Shown here: positions 16,589-25,677 of the stretch, one piece after another
How positions within the stretch are numbered: the stretch's first letter is position 1
Layout: the number at the start of each line of letters is the position of its first letter
NCBI GenBank assembly: GCA_023395595.1
Contig: JAEWYO010000043.1
Location: 1 to 39,676, forward strand
Origin: Bacillota bacterium
GTDB lineage: Bacteria; Bacillota; Clostridia; Christensenellales; CAG-138
DNA: 39,676 nucleotides
Reading direction: 5' to 3'
Position numbers and translations under genes: made by a program
The notes under the pieces: model-generated
Told to the model about the DNA's origin: nothing
The model's input: only the letters and a program-made list of their open reading frames with translations
Database searches by the model: none

Positions 16589-18031
16589 TTATTTTGCTTT
16601 CTTTTTGAAGATGTCGCGTCGGAAAAGAATGACGTTCATCACGATGAACAACACCGTCAGCGCGGCTAGCGTGATCCACGTGTTGGTCAGGTTCGTCGTC
16701 GCCGGATCGGCGGTGAGCCCAATCGGCGCAAAGCCCAACAGCAGCAGCATCGGGAACCCGAACACGATTGCCCAGAGTTGCTGGTAGACGAGGTTGCTCG
16801 CGGCAGGGGTTTTAAAGAGCGGATCGATTTCGCGCAGGAGGATTACGCCCGTGCTCGCGGTGCCCGTGAGCATGCCGTAGAGCGAGAGGAACGCCTCCGC
16901 CGGATACTCCGGATAGATGCGCTTACAGATGACGTCCAGCTGAATATATGTCGCAACCGCACCGACGATGCAGATCACGCTCAGCGGGATCACAAACTCC
17001 CGATGCGCAAACGCCGAGAGGTCGATTGCCGCAATGCTCGCAACCACCATCAGGTCAAACATCACGCCGGAGATGCGCGCAAGCATGAAGTTGTTGAGAT
17101 ATTGCCTGCGCCCGCGGTTGGTGAAGCCTTTAAGCACATTGCGCACGAGGATAGCCATCACGGTGCCGATCAGGAAGTTGAATCCCCAGACGAGAGGCTT
17201 GACGGTGCTCATGAAGAACCCGCCGAGATAGTCCAACCCGATGGAGAGCAGATACATCACACCATAGGCCGCCATGTAGGTAAACACCACAAGCCCGATC
17301 TGAACCGTAAGTTTATCAAGTGATTCGGAAAGCGGAATCTCACCCTTCTCAGTGATCGACTCCGCGGTGAGGTCTTCCATCTCGTCGGCGTTGAGCAGGA
17401 GCTTGTCGATCTGTCCTTTTTTCTTCATCCGCTGCAGATAGAACACGCCGCCGAGTCCCGCGGAGACAAAGCCCATCGCGGCGACGGTCAACCCGAAGCT
17501 ACCGCCGAATTTGAACGGCGCATACGCGGTTGCGGTTTCGTAAACGTGCCCCCAGTTGTAAGCCTGTCCTGGGCCTTGCCCATAGCCCATCGGCAAGAGC
17601 AAGCCGGAAGCCGGCCAACTGCCAAGCAGATAGAAAAAACCGACCGTGATCGCCAACCCAAGAATACCCTGCAAGAGATAGGAAGAGACTGTGGTAACGC
17701 CCGCGTCAAACACGGCGGCGTTGCTCTTCTTGTTCTTTTCTCGTTTATTGGAGCGCAACGCCATCGCGACAAAACCGAGGCCAAGGCCGTGATAGGTCAG
17801 CGTTTCCATCGTGACCTTGCTAAAAAGCGTAGTTCCAGTGATCTTTTCATAGGCGATGTTAGCAAATAAAATCAGAAATCCGCCGAGAACGGAGCTCGGA
17901 ATCAGCGACTGCCGCAGCGGCTTGATGAGGCGGCGGAGCATGTTTGCCGTGAGCATGCCGACCAGCAGGATGGTCAGTTCGATCATCAGCGACCATACGC
18001 CCGCATCCCAGAAATTGTGTCCTGTTGTCAT
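16589..18031 (-). CDS. Sodium/glutamate symporter-like carrier (GltS family)
   Basis: This is an integral membrane carrier of 480 residues with about ten to eleven hydrophobic segments. It shows GltS-family features: an early LLVGMLTANMLRR segment, LIPSSVLGGF, the glycine-rich GYGQGPGQAYNWG re-entrant motif near 150 and the second repeat TGTASTGVILLREIDP near 390. GltS proteins take up glutamate with sodium. This one has a charged cytoplasmic insert (about 205-250) and an open pocket sequence that differs from enterobacterial GltS, so the substrate could be another dicarboxylic or amino acid. It is transcribed alone from a promoter about 120 bases upstream. Confidence 0.85.
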   Translation of the reverse strand: MTTGHNFWDAGVWSLMIELTILLVGMLTANMLRRLIKPLRQSLIPSSVLGGFLILFANIAYEKITGTTLFSKVTMETLTYHGLGLGFVAMALRSNKREKNKKSNAAVFDAGVTTVSSYLLQGILGLAITVGFFYLLGSWPASGLLLPMGYGQGPGQAYNWGHVYETATAYAPFKFGGSFGLTVAAMGFVSAGLGGVFYLQRMKKKGQIDKLLLNADEMEDLTAESITEKGEIPLSESLDKLTVQIGLVVFTYMAAYGVMYLLSIGLDYLGGFFMSTVKPLVWGFNFLIGTVMAILVRNVLKGFTNRGRRQYLNNFMLARISGVMFDLMVVASIAAIDLSAFAHREFVIPLSVICIVGAVATYIQLDVICKRIYPEYPAEAFLSLYGMLTGTASTGVILLREIDPLFKTPAASNLVYQQLWAIVFGFPMLLLLGFAPIGLTADPATTNLTNTWITLAALTVLFIVMNVILFRRDIFKKKAK

Positions 18032-18143
18032 ATTGGTGGCTCCTTATCTATCTCTAAATTGTCGAAAGAAGTCAAAAGAAAACAGCGTTTATGCGATGGA
18101 ACTTCGCGTGATTTGTCCATCATCAAGCCGCATGCTTGCATTC

Positions 18144-18172
18144 AATATACCACTCCATCTGGCGCTTGGCAA
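18144..18172 (-). promoter_or_regulatory. Promoter of the gltS-like gene
   Basis: On the minus strand TTGCCA (18167-18172) and TATATT (18144-18149) are 17 bases apart. The leader to ATG 18031 is about 110 bases. The rest of the 247-base gap back to 18278 holds an imperfect GC-rich inverted repeat near 18230-18258, without a U-run for the minus strand. Confidence 0.65.
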
Positions 18173-18278
18173 ATCAAGGTTTTTTGACAGAACACAAGTT
18201 GGTGTTTATTAAATATCGTCTTTTTTCGCCGTGCGCGCCTGTTTCATGCGCGTACGCCTAACGAACAAACTTCATTGG

Positions 18279-19667
18279 TCAAGCCTGCGCCGCCTTCTCC
18301 TCCAGCATCTTGTTCGTGTCGGATTCAATGTTCAAAAACAGGATCACAACCATCATTACCGCGGCGACAACCATCGGAATCCAGCCCAAAATCGCGTTGA
18401 TGGCAGCGATTGCTCCGGCGGGTTGCGCAGTCAGCTTCGCGTCAAACCCGTTGAGCGAGAGCGAAAGCGCGACAAGCTGCGTTGCGCCCGCAACGGCGAG
18501 CTTACTTGCTAGGTTGTCCGCCGTGGAGACGAGGCTATCGAGTCGTCTGCCAGACTGCCACTCGATGATGTCCACGATGTTGTTGCGGTTGGTGTTGAAC
18601 ATCACAAACGTGATCGTCAGAGCGATGCCGACTGAGATTGCGTTGACATAGATTGCGCCCAGAGAGAAGGGATTGATCACGAACCACACTTTGCCAAGGA
18701 TGAACAGCGCAGCGGCCAGCAGCATCGTCTTCTTTCTGCCGAGCAGGCGATCGATCGCAGAGACGAGGAACGAGGAGCCGAGCGCCGCAACGAGATAGGC
18801 CGCCTGGATGGCGGTTGCCGCCGCTGTGCTGCCGATGACATAGGTCGCATAATAGGTGATGCAGCTCATCAGAAGCAGGTTGATCACGCCGTAGCAGATG
18901 ATATAGAGCATATTGAGCACCCAGCTCTTGCAGCGAAACAGCATCCCGAGCACTGTTTTTGCGGAGAGCTTCTCGTCGTCCTCCGCGATGGGTTTCACGC
19001 GTTCTTTGGTGGTGAAAAAATGTACAATGCAGCCGATGACGCACACAACACCCATCACGCAGGCGGTGAGCAGAAACCCGCGCGAACTCGCGGAATCGAC
19101 TAAATTGCCCTTGCCATCCATCGCACCGAAGACTTTGAGCAGCGGCAGGCACGCAACCGCACCAATGCCCGCGCCCAACGCACCGCCGAGGTTGCGAAAG
19201 ACGTTGATTGAGCGCCTGTCCGCGTCCAGATTGGTCGCGAGACTACCCATGCTGTTGTACGGAATGCCAACAAATGTGTTAAACAGCTCAAAGAGCAGAT
19301 AGACGATCAGTGCAACAGCGACCGCCGCCTTGTTCGGCAAACCGAAGTCGGTAAAGAGCAGCACGACGGTAATCGCCCACGGCACGGCAAACCAAATTGC
19401 CAGCGGACGGACGCGCTCTCCGTTTTTAAACTTGTGGTTGACCGCCCAGAAGCCGATCAGGGGATCATTGATCGCATCCCAGATGGTGCCGAGGGTGAGG
19501 ATCGTTCCCGCAACCAGCACATCGATCTTGAGCACATTGGTCAGAAAAAAGAGATAGTAGATGCTCTTGAACTGGTAGACGACATTGCTTGCTGTTGAAA
19601 AGGTGCAAAACCCTAGCTTCTCCGGGAAGCGCGTGCGGGGAATCGGCTGTGAAACAGGATTGCTCAT
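18279..19667 (-). CDS. Sugar:cation symporter of the GPH/MelB family (MFS)
   Basis: From ATG 19667 (GAGGAG 7 bases ahead; an in-frame TTG five codons upstream overlaps that site) the product is 462 residues with twelve predicted membrane helices. The loop motif DAINDPLIGFWAVNHKF followed by GERVRPL corresponds to the GPH signature Asp/Asn-Asp-Pro...Gly-Arg-x-Arg-Pro. This family imports glycosides, oligosaccharides or uronates with H+ or Na+. The substrate is unknown. A secreted beta-helix protein and a secreted phosphoesterase close by could provide sugars, but they are not co-transcribed with certainty. Confidence 0.85.
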   Translation of the reverse strand: MSNPVSQPIPRTRFPEKLGFCTFSTASNVVYQFKSIYYLFFLTNVLKIDVLVAGTILTLGTIWDAINDPLIGFWAVNHKFKNGERVRPLAIWFAVPWAITVVLLFTDFGLPNKAAVAVALIVYLLFELFNTFVGIPYNSMGSLATNLDADRRSINVFRNLGGALGAGIGAVACLPLLKVFGAMDGKGNLVDSASSRGFLLTACVMGVVCVIGCIVHFFTTKERVKPIAEDDEKLSAKTVLGMLFRCKSWVLNMLYIICYGVINLLLMSCITYYATYVIGSTAAATAIQAAYLVAALGSSFLVSAIDRLLGRKKTMLLAAALFILGKVWFVINPFSLGAIYVNAISVGIALTITFVMFNTNRNNIVDIIEWQSGRRLDSLVSTADNLASKLAVAGATQLVALSLSLNGFDAKLTAQPAGAIAAINAILGWIPMVVAAVMMVVILFLNIESDTNKMLEEKAAQA

Positions 19668-19701
19668 CTGTATTCTCCTCAACTTCTATTTTCTATCGAT
19701 T

Positions 19702-19731
19702 GCTTCCGCCGCGCAAACGGCGCGTGGAAGC
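19702..19731 (-). promoter_or_regulatory. Strong hairpin in the 5' leader of the GPH carrier
   Basis: GCTTCCGC-C-GCGC (19702-19714) pairs with GCGCGTGGAAGC (19720-19731) with one bulged base, an unusually stable structure about 35 bases ahead of the start codon. It is not followed by T residues on either strand. It could stabilise the mRNA or separate it from the upstream phosphoesterase transcript. Confidence 0.4.
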
Positions 19732-19778
19732 GAACGTTTCTGCCAGGATTGAGTCTTTATAGCACAGGAACCCGCGAC

Positions 19779-20690
19779 CTAAAACGCTTTTGTCAGCGTA
19801 AACGTGTAGTGATCGCCAAACATATAGTCGCGATAATAGCGCTGCGTCACGGGAGAAAACGTCGTCACGCAGATACTTCGATCCTTTAGCTGAAACGTCA
19901 GGGTGCGAAGCTGCCCGCAATCCGCTTCAAAATGCTGATAATTGTACATCAGTTCCGCAACCGTCCGATCCGGCTTTCCGTCGTGGTCGTCGTCCAGCGC
20001 ATCAATGCGGGAACTCACGCCGAGCACATGCCCGCAGAGTACGAGCCGCACGTTCGAGTTGGGTTTGACGATCTGTTCAAAGAGCGCCTTTCCGTTGACC
20101 CCAAAGCGCCCGTCGGTTTGCAGGTAGTCATGTGCCAATAAAATCGCGGTTCGGTCGCGATGTTTGGCTAGTATGTCGTTTGTCCATTGGATGGCATCCT
20201 GTCCGGCACCATAGCCCACTGCCACTATCATAAACGAATTCCCATGATAGTCAAATGTTGCGTAACTGGCCTCGCCGCGCATGAAGGTGTGATCGCGCGG
20301 AATGGTACGGATATCCTCGCGCATCCAGTAGTCCCGGTAGCCGTTCTTCTTAACCTCGTGGTTTCCCGCGGCGGAGATATACGGAATTTTTCCGCGAATC
20401 TGGTCATACATCACATCATACCGCTGCCATTGCGTTGCGGAGGCACCATTGTCCACGGCGTCGCCGGTTTGCACAACATAGCGGATGTTCTTATCATCCT
20501 TCTGTTCAAGAATCCATTTACCCATGGTGTCAAACGCATCACCGTAGCCGTGATAGGAGATATCCTGCGTATCGGATATCCAAAGAATTGTGAACGAATC
20601 GCTCTCTTGCGCCTCCGCCGCGTGGCTTATAAAAGCCGGCCAGCACCAAAAAAGTGCAGCAAAAAATAAGAGTCCCCATAGCCTCTTCAT
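19779..20690 (-). CDS. Secreted calcineurin-like metallophosphoesterase
   Basis: The product of about 303 residues has a signal peptide (KRLWGLLFFAALFWCW...SHAAEA, cleavage near AEA-QE). It has the five-block two-metal phosphoesterase pattern: ISDTQD, QTGDAVDNG, AAGNHE, LLAHDY and LCGHVLG. It should hydrolyse phosphate esters outside the membrane; the substrate is unknown. The last third lacks a membrane or sorting signal. Two in-frame ATGs (20702 and 20690) are possible and neither has a strong binding site; the second gives the more typical M-K-R signal start. It is upstream of the sugar carrier on the same strand with a 111-base gap. Confidence 0.85.
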   Translation of the reverse strand: MKRLWGLLFFAALFWCWPAFISHAAEAQESDSFTILWISDTQDISYHGYGDAFDTMGKWILEQKDDKNIRYVVQTGDAVDNGASATQWQRYDVMYDQIRGKIPYISAAGNHEVKKNGYRDYWMREDIRTIPRDHTFMRGEASYATFDYHGNSFMIVAVGYGAGQDAIQWTNDILAKHRDRTAILLAHDYLQTDGRFGVNGKALFEQIVKPNSNVRLVLCGHVLGVSSRIDALDDDHDGKPDRTVAELMYNYQHFEADCGQLRTLTFQLKDRSICVTTFSPVTQRYYRDYMFGDHYTFTLTKAF

Positions 20691-20769
20691 AAAATGTCCC
20701 ATCCCAAACTTTTTTTAATTTGTTTTGCGCACGATTCGCGCGGTGTCACTCAATGATTAGCCCCGCCAA

Positions 20770-20807
20770 CCAGCAAAAAAGCCACCGTCTCCCTTAAGTG
20801 GCTTTTT
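20770..20807 (-). terminator. Terminator of the alpha/beta hydrolase gene
   Basis: The 10-bp stem AAAAAGCCAC (20776-20785) / GTGGCTTTTT (20798-20807) has T-runs on both strands. It lies about 20 bases past the stop at 20829. Confidence 0.9.
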
Positions 20808-20828
20808 CAGTTGCGTTTGCGCAGGCTC

Positions 20829-21800
20829 CTAAACATTCCTCTCTTTTTTCTTAATTGTCATCAGTCGGTCAATCAGAAGTGTTTTGAATCGTTCCGGTTC
20901 GTCGCCCATCGGGTTGTGTCCCGACTGTTCAAACCAAACCAGTTCCTTTTGCGGCGCCTCGATGCTGTCAAACCAGTCCTGCACGAGCGAGGCAGGTGTG
21001 TTTTGATCCAGCACGCCGTCAAAGATGAAATATGGTACGGCAAACTTGGTGCAGGTTTCGGGGAAGTTGGTCGCCGCGACCGCATCCCACATCTCGGTGA
21101 GTACATATTGATATCCGCGTACAAGGCCATAGATATCCCGCAGAGAATATTCGCCGGAGAACAGCACCGGCACGACGAAGGAGGAGAAATAGCTCCGCTT
21201 CTTTGCACTCTTGCTGTAGCCGCCGTATTTCATCATGATGTTTCTCTGTGCCATCATGCCGTCAAAGCCGCCTTTGTACACACCCTTGATTGGCGGGCCG
21301 ACTTTGTTCAAAATCGCGATGGACTTCTCGTCTCCAGCTTTCTTCGCTTCGTCCATGGCAAAGGCAAAACTGATCTCTTCGTTCTTCGCGCCGTCCACCA
21401 CCTGTCCAAATCCCACATACGCCGCGATATGCTCCGGATGGCGATGGGCAAGATAGGTGCCCAGTTCACTGCCCCAGCTGCCGCCGATGATGAAGATCTT
21501 GTCCTTGTGAAACCGTTCGCAGAGCCAGAGCACGAGGGCGTTTGCGTCCTCTACCAGCTGATCGATGGTCAATGTCTCTTTCTTCGCGCCGAAATAGGAG
21601 CCGCCGCTGCCGCGCTGATCCCACGCGACGATGGTGAACGTCTTGGCGAGATCCGCGTGATTCGTCATCACCGTATGGCGGTTGCAAACACCGGGTCCGC
21701 CGTGTAAAAACAGCAGCACGGGATTGGCTTCGTCCGCACTCTTGATGTGAATTTTTTGCGACAAACCGTTCAGCACGACCATGCGTTTTTCGTCCGTCAC
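20829..21800 (-). CDS. Alpha/beta hydrolase, proline iminopeptidase-like (peptidase family S33 fold)
   Basis: The best start is GTG at 21798-21800, which has AGGAGGG 9 bases ahead. It gives 323 residues and removes a 39-codon upstream extension that has no binding site. The HGGPG oxyanion motif (LFLHGGPGV), WDQRGSGGS, and nucleophile Ser108 in GGSWGSELG are all typical of S33 prolyl aminopeptidases. The acid is likely in FDGVLDQNTP and the His in EQSGHNP. There is no signal peptide, so it is cytoplasmic. It probably removes N-terminal Pro or another residue from short peptides, although general esterase activity is possible. Confidence 0.85.
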   Translation of the reverse strand: MTDEKRMVVLNGLSQKIHIKSADEANPVLLFLHGGPGVCNRHTVMTNHADLAKTFTIVAWDQRGSGGSYFGAKKETLTIDQLVEDANALVLWLCERFHKDKIFIIGGSWGSELGTYLAHRHPEHIAAYVGFGQVVDGAKNEEISFAFAMDEAKKAGDEKSIAILNKVGPPIKGVYKGGFDGMMAQRNIMMKYGGYSKSAKKRSYFSSFVVPVLFSGEYSLRDIYGLVRGYQYVLTEMWDAVAATNFPETCTKFAVPYFIFDGVLDQNTPASLVQDWFDSIEAPQKELVWFEQSGHNPMGDEPERFKTLLIDRLMTIKKKERNV

Positions 21801-21991
21801 TGCGTCGTTCCCTCCTTGTATGTATTCGGTTGTATATTGTACCATACCAATATAGCGCAAACGAATCCAATTTGCCAGCATTTGTGCAGGAATTTTCGTA
21901 AAAAGTCCATGAAACAAAATGTGGCAGAATTTTACTTCGTCACATTGTTGACAAGAGTGCTAAAGTCACAGAAAACGTGGATGTTTGCGGG

Positions 21992-22020
21992 TTGCAAAGC
22001 GACATTTCCTATGTTAATAT
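21992..22020 (+). promoter_or_regulatory. Promoter of tig-clpP-clpX
   Basis: TTGCAA (21992-21997) and TAATAT (22015-22020) are 17 bases apart, and the transcript would start near 22027, 60 bases before tig. Slightly upstream, TTGACA (21948-21953) abuts GAGTGCTAA (21955-21963), the right half of a CIRCE element without a good left half. Confidence 0.6.
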
Positions 22021-22087
22021 TGTTTGATACTGGCGATTTATGCCAATTTCGAATCAAGATGTAATCGATATACAGTTGGAGGAGCAC

Positions 22088-23476
22088 ATGGCAACCTTTG
22101 AAAAACTTGAAAACAACCGCGCAAAACTGACGATTTCCGTTTCGCCTGAGGCGTTCGGCACAGCCGTACAGAAAGCATACCAGAAGACCGCAGGGCGTTT
22201 TAACGTGCCTGGATTCCGCAAGGGTAAAGCCCCGCGCAAGGTCATCGAAAGCATGTATGGCGAGAGCGCATTCTACGAAGAAGCGTTTGACCTCGTCTGG
22301 GGCGACGCATACGACGCAGCACTTGAAGAGCACAAGCTCACCGCCGTGGATAAGCCCTCGCTGGACATCACCACCATCGGCGCAGAAGGCGTTGTCTTCA
22401 CCGCGGAAGTACAGCTCAAGCCCGAGGTCACCCTCGGTGCCTATAAAAAGATTGAAGTACCGGAACCCGACTTCGCCGTCAAGGACGAAGAAGTTCTTGC
22501 CGAGATCGAGAAAGAGCGCGAAAAGAGCGCCCGCTTTATCGAGGTGGAACGCGCCGTGGAAAACGGTGATCGCGTGATTCTGGACTATTCCGGTAGCGTG
22601 GACGGCGAGAAGTTTGAGGGCGGCACGGCGGAAGACCAGCTGCTCGTGATCGGTTCCGGCACGTTTATCCCCGGCTTTGAAGAACAGCTCGTCGGCCTCA
22701 AGGCAGGCGAAGAGAAGGATATCTCCGTCAAGTTCCCGGATGAATACTCCGCACCGCTTGCCGGCAAGGACGCGGTGTTTGCCATCAAGATCAAGGCCGT
22801 TCAGGTCAAGGAACTGCCCGCGCTGGACGACGAGTTTGCAAAGGACATTTCGGACTTTGACACTCTCGACGCGCTCAAGGCGGACAAGAAAGCCAAGATG
22901 GAAGAAAAGGCCGAGAAGAACCGCCAGACCGCGATTGAAAACATCGCGCTCCAGCGCACCGCCGACAACGCCATCGTGGATATTCCGGATGTGATGGTCG
23001 AGCGCCAGATCAACTACATGCTGCGCGACATCGCGTATCAGTTGAGCATGAGCGGTCTTTCGCTGGAAGACTATGTGAAGTACACCGGCACCGACATGAA
23101 CGGACTCAAGGAAAGCTATCGCACCGAAGCGGCAGCCCGCGTGAAGATGCAGCTCGTCATCGAAGCCATCGGCGAAAAAGAAGGCGTCACCTGCACCGAA
23201 GAGGACATGAAGGCCATCATCGCGGAGTATGCGGAAGGCAGCGGCAAGAGCGCGGAAGAATTTGAAAAGGCACTCAAGGAAGATGACCGCGAGTACCTAA
23301 GCGACAACGTGCTGGCAAGAAAAGCCGTCAAGATCGTGACCGACAGCGTGGTTCTCGTCAAGGAAGACGCAGAGAAAAAGCCCGCCAAGAAGGCCGCAAA
23401 GAAAGCGGACGACGCCGGCGAAACCGCCGAAAAACCCGCCAAAAAGACCGCAAAAAAGGCGGAACCCAACGAGTAA
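22088..23476 (+). CDS. tig: Trigger factor
   Basis: This ribosome-bound chaperone with peptidyl-prolyl isomerase activity folds nascent chains at the tunnel exit. ATG 22088 follows TTGGAGGAGCAC; an in-frame ATG at 22040 has no such site. The 462-residue product has the ribosome-binding N-domain with VPGFRKGKAPRKVIE (the GFRxGKxP tail loop). The FKBP-type PPIase domain (about 150-245) includes GDRVILDYSGSVDGEKFEGGTAED and GFEEQLVGLKAGEEKDI, and a helical chaperone domain follows. The last 35 residues are an unusual Lys/Ala/Pro-rich tail. The gene is followed by clpP and clpX, a classic arrangement. Confidence 0.97.
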   Translation: MATFEKLENNRAKLTISVSPEAFGTAVQKAYQKTAGRFNVPGFRKGKAPRKVIESMYGESAFYEEAFDLVWGDAYDAALEEHKLTAVDKPSLDITTIGAEGVVFTAEVQLKPEVTLGAYKKIEVPEPDFAVKDEEVLAEIEKEREKSARFIEVERAVENGDRVILDYSGSVDGEKFEGGTAEDQLLVIGSGTFIPGFEEQLVGLKAGEEKDISVKFPDEYSAPLAGKDAVFAIKIKAVQVKELPALDDEFAKDISDFDTLDALKADKKAKMEEKAEKNRQTAIENIALQRTADNAIVDIPDVMVERQINYMLRDIAYQLSMSGLSLEDYVKYTGTDMNGLKESYRTEAAARVKMQLVIEAIGEKEGVTCTEEDMKAIIAEYAEGSGKSAEEFEKALKEDDREYLSDNVLARKAVKIVTDSVVLVKEDAEKKPAKKAAKKADDAGETAEKPAKKTAKKAEPNE

Positions 23477-23530
23477 TCCAACTAGGATTCCCCAATAGCG
23501 ACCCATTTCCCCGAGAAGGAGGGAACGAAC

Positions 23531-24115
23531 ATGAACCTCATCCCAATGGTCATCGAGCAGACCAGCCACGGCGAACGCAGCTATGACATCTACAGCCGTC
23601 TGCTCAAAGACCGCATCATCTTCATCGGCGGCCCGATCGACGACGACATCGCAAACAGCGTTGTTGCGCAGCTGCTCTTTTTAGAGGGCGACGACCCCGA
23701 TAAAGACATCAACCTCTACATCAACTCGCCCGGCGGTTCCGTAAGCGCGGGACTCGCCATCTACGATACGATGCAGTACATCAAATGCGAAGTGTCCACC
23801 ATCTGCATCGGCCTTGCCGCCTCCATGGGCGCGTTTCTACTCGCGGCAGGCGCAAAGGGCAAGCGCAAAGCACTGCCCAACGCCGAGATCATGATCCATC
23901 AGGTCAGCGGCGGCGCGCAGGGACAGGCCACGGACATCAACATTCAAGCAGAACAGATTCTTAAGCTCAAGAAGCGGCTCAATGAAATCCTCGCGGAGCG
24001 CACCGGCCAGAGCGTCGCGCGCGTCACGCAGGACACCGAGCGGGACAATTACATGAGCGCCGAGGAGGCGCGCGCCTACGGATTGATCGACGAGGTCTTT
24101 CCCCCGCGCAGATAA
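23531..24115 (+). CDS. clpP: ATP-dependent Clp protease proteolytic subunit
   Basis: This serine peptidase forms the double-heptamer chamber that degrades proteins unfolded by ClpX. The 194-residue product carries the complete triad: Ser98 (GLAASMGAF), His123 (IMIHQVSGG) and Asp172 (TERDNYMS). The N-terminal MNLIPMVIEQT axial loop is conserved. GAAGGAGGGAACGAAC precedes the ATG. It lies 54 bases after tig and 18 bases before clpX, in one operon. No CtsR-type GGTCAAA repeat was seen upstream. Confidence 0.98.
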   Translation: MNLIPMVIEQTSHGERSYDIYSRLLKDRIIFIGGPIDDDIANSVVAQLLFLEGDDPDKDINLYINSPGGSVSAGLAIYDTMQYIKCEVSTICIGLAASMGAFLLAAGAKGKRKALPNAEIMIHQVSGGAQGQATDINIQAEQILKLKKRLNEILAERTGQSVARVTQDTERDNYMSAEEARAYGLIDEVFPPRR

Positions 24116-24133
24116 CCCGGAAAGGGGTAGTTT

Positions 24134-25402
24134 ATGACAAAAGTTGAAGATTCGTCCGTCGTGCGCTGTTCGTTTTGCGGCAAGGCGCAGGAGGACGTTC
24201 ACCGCATCATCGCGGGGCCCGGCGTGAACATCTGCAACGAGTGTGTCGAGCTTTGCCGCGAGATCATCGAGGAGGATGTGGAGGCCGAACCCATCGATCT
24301 AACCAACATCCCCAAACCGCAGGAGATCGTCGCCCAGCTCAACCAGTACGTCATCGGCCAGGATATGGCCAAGCGTGCGCTGGCGGTTTCGGTGTATAAC
24401 CACTACAAGCGCATCCACACGCCCGCCAAGAAGGATGACGAGATCGAACTGCAAAAGAGCAACATCATCATGCTTGGACCAACGGGCAGCGGCAAGACGA
24501 TGCTGGCGCAAACCCTTGCGCGCATTCTCAACGTGCCGTTTGCCGTTGCGGACGCAACCAGCCTCACCGAGGCGGGCTATGTCGGCGAGGATGTGGAAAA
24601 CATTCTGCTCAAGCTCATTCAAGCGGCGGATTACGACGTGGAGAAGGCCAGCAAAGGCATCATCTACATCGACGAAATCGACAAGATCGCCAGAAAAGGC
24701 GAGAATGTCTCCATCACGCGTGATGTCTCCGGCGAAGGCGTGCAACAGGCGCTGCTGAAGATTCTCGAAGGCACCGTCGCCTCCGTTCCGCCGCAGGGCG
24801 GGCGGAAGCACCCGCATCAGGAGTTCATCCAGATCGACACGACGAACATCCTCTTTGTCTGCGGCGGCGCGTTCTCCGGGATCGACAAGATCATCGAGAA
24901 GCGCATCGGTCACAAGATCCTCGGCTTCGGCGCAGAAGTGACCAGCAACGTGCAGAAGGACATCGGCGAGACGCTCAAGAACATCCTTCCGGAAGACCTC
25001 CTTAAGTTCGGTCTGATTCCGGAGTTTGTGGGACGCATGCCGATCATTGTGACGCTCGAAAACCTCGACGAGAACGCGCTCATGCGCATCCTCACCGAGC
25101 CGAAGAACGCGCTCACCAAGCAGTATCAGCGGCTGTTCGAGATGGACGGTGTGGAGCTGAGCTTTGACGAAGAGGCGTTGCGTGCGGTGGCGAAGAAAGC
25201 CATCGAGCGCAAGACCGGCGCACGCGGACTAAGAGCCATCCTCGAAGACGTGATGCTGGACATCATGTTCGACATTCCCTCGCGCGATGACATCGGCTAT
25301 TGCCGCATCACGAAGGACGTCATCGACAAGGTCTGCCCGCCGCTGCTCGTTGAGAGTACCGGCGAGAAAAAAGCCGCGAAGAAACCCAAGCAGTCGGCAT
25401 AA
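24134..25402 (+). CDS. clpX: ATP-dependent Clp protease ATPase subunit ClpX
   Basis: This AAA+ unfoldase selects substrates and feeds them to ClpP. The 422-residue product has the N-terminal zinc-binding domain (C12, C15, C34, C37). Walker A is GPTGSGKT (115-122) and Walker B is IIYIDEIDKIAR. The pore loop is GYVGEDVEN, the ClpP-contacting IGF-type loop appears as KILGFGAE (an L-G-F variant), and sensor 2 lies in KTGARGLRAILE. The C-terminus is a basic GEKKAAKKPKQSA tail similar to that of trigger factor. AAAGGGG precedes the ATG. Confidence 0.97.
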   Translation: MTKVEDSSVVRCSFCGKAQEDVHRIIAGPGVNICNECVELCREIIEEDVEAEPIDLTNIPKPQEIVAQLNQYVIGQDMAKRALAVSVYNHYKRIHTPAKKDDEIELQKSNIIMLGPTGSGKTMLAQTLARILNVPFAVADATSLTEAGYVGEDVENILLKLIQAADYDVEKASKGIIYIDEIDKIARKGENVSITRDVSGEGVQQALLKILEGTVASVPPQGGRKHPHQEFIQIDTTNILFVCGGAFSGIDKIIEKRIGHKILGFGAEVTSNVQKDIGETLKNILPEDLLKFGLIPEFVGRMPIIVTLENLDENALMRILTEPKNALTKQYQRLFEMDGVELSFDEEALRAVAKKAIERKTGARGLRAILEDVMLDIMFDIPSRDDIGYCRITKDVIDKVCPPLLVESTGEKKAAKKPKQSA

Positions 25403-25477
25403 CGAAAAGAACACAACAGCGCGAAACCGGATGGTTTCATGCTGGCAAAAAGAAACAACCGATTCCATTCAAAACCA

Positions 25478-25518
25478 AAGCAGGAATCCTTTCAGAACAA
25501 ATGAGAGGGTTCCTGCTT
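25478..25518 (+). terminator. Hairpin closing the tig-clpPX operon
   Basis: The 12-bp stem AAGCAGGAATCC (25478-25489) / GGGTTCCTGCTT (25507-25518) has one G-U pair and a 17-base loop. Only a short T-rich stretch follows, so termination may be modest. The remainder of the 275-base gap up to the lipoprotein gene shows nothing else I can support. Confidence 0.5.
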
Positions 25519-25677
25519 GTCTCAAGAAGCGTGTGCTAGAGTGTCTACCAGAAATCAAGTAAAAACTTGTCCGGGCACAAGCGCGGTTCCCTGATTGCTC
25601 CAAAAAACGATGTTTACTCGCTCATTCGCTTGCAGCGTGATTTTCCCAAGCGGAACAAAAGCAAAGGATAACGACAG

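Noticed and set aside
18225..18260. Terminator for the GPH carrier gene
   Set aside because: The inverted repeat is followed by A residues on the minus strand, so it lacks the U-run needed for termination of that gene.
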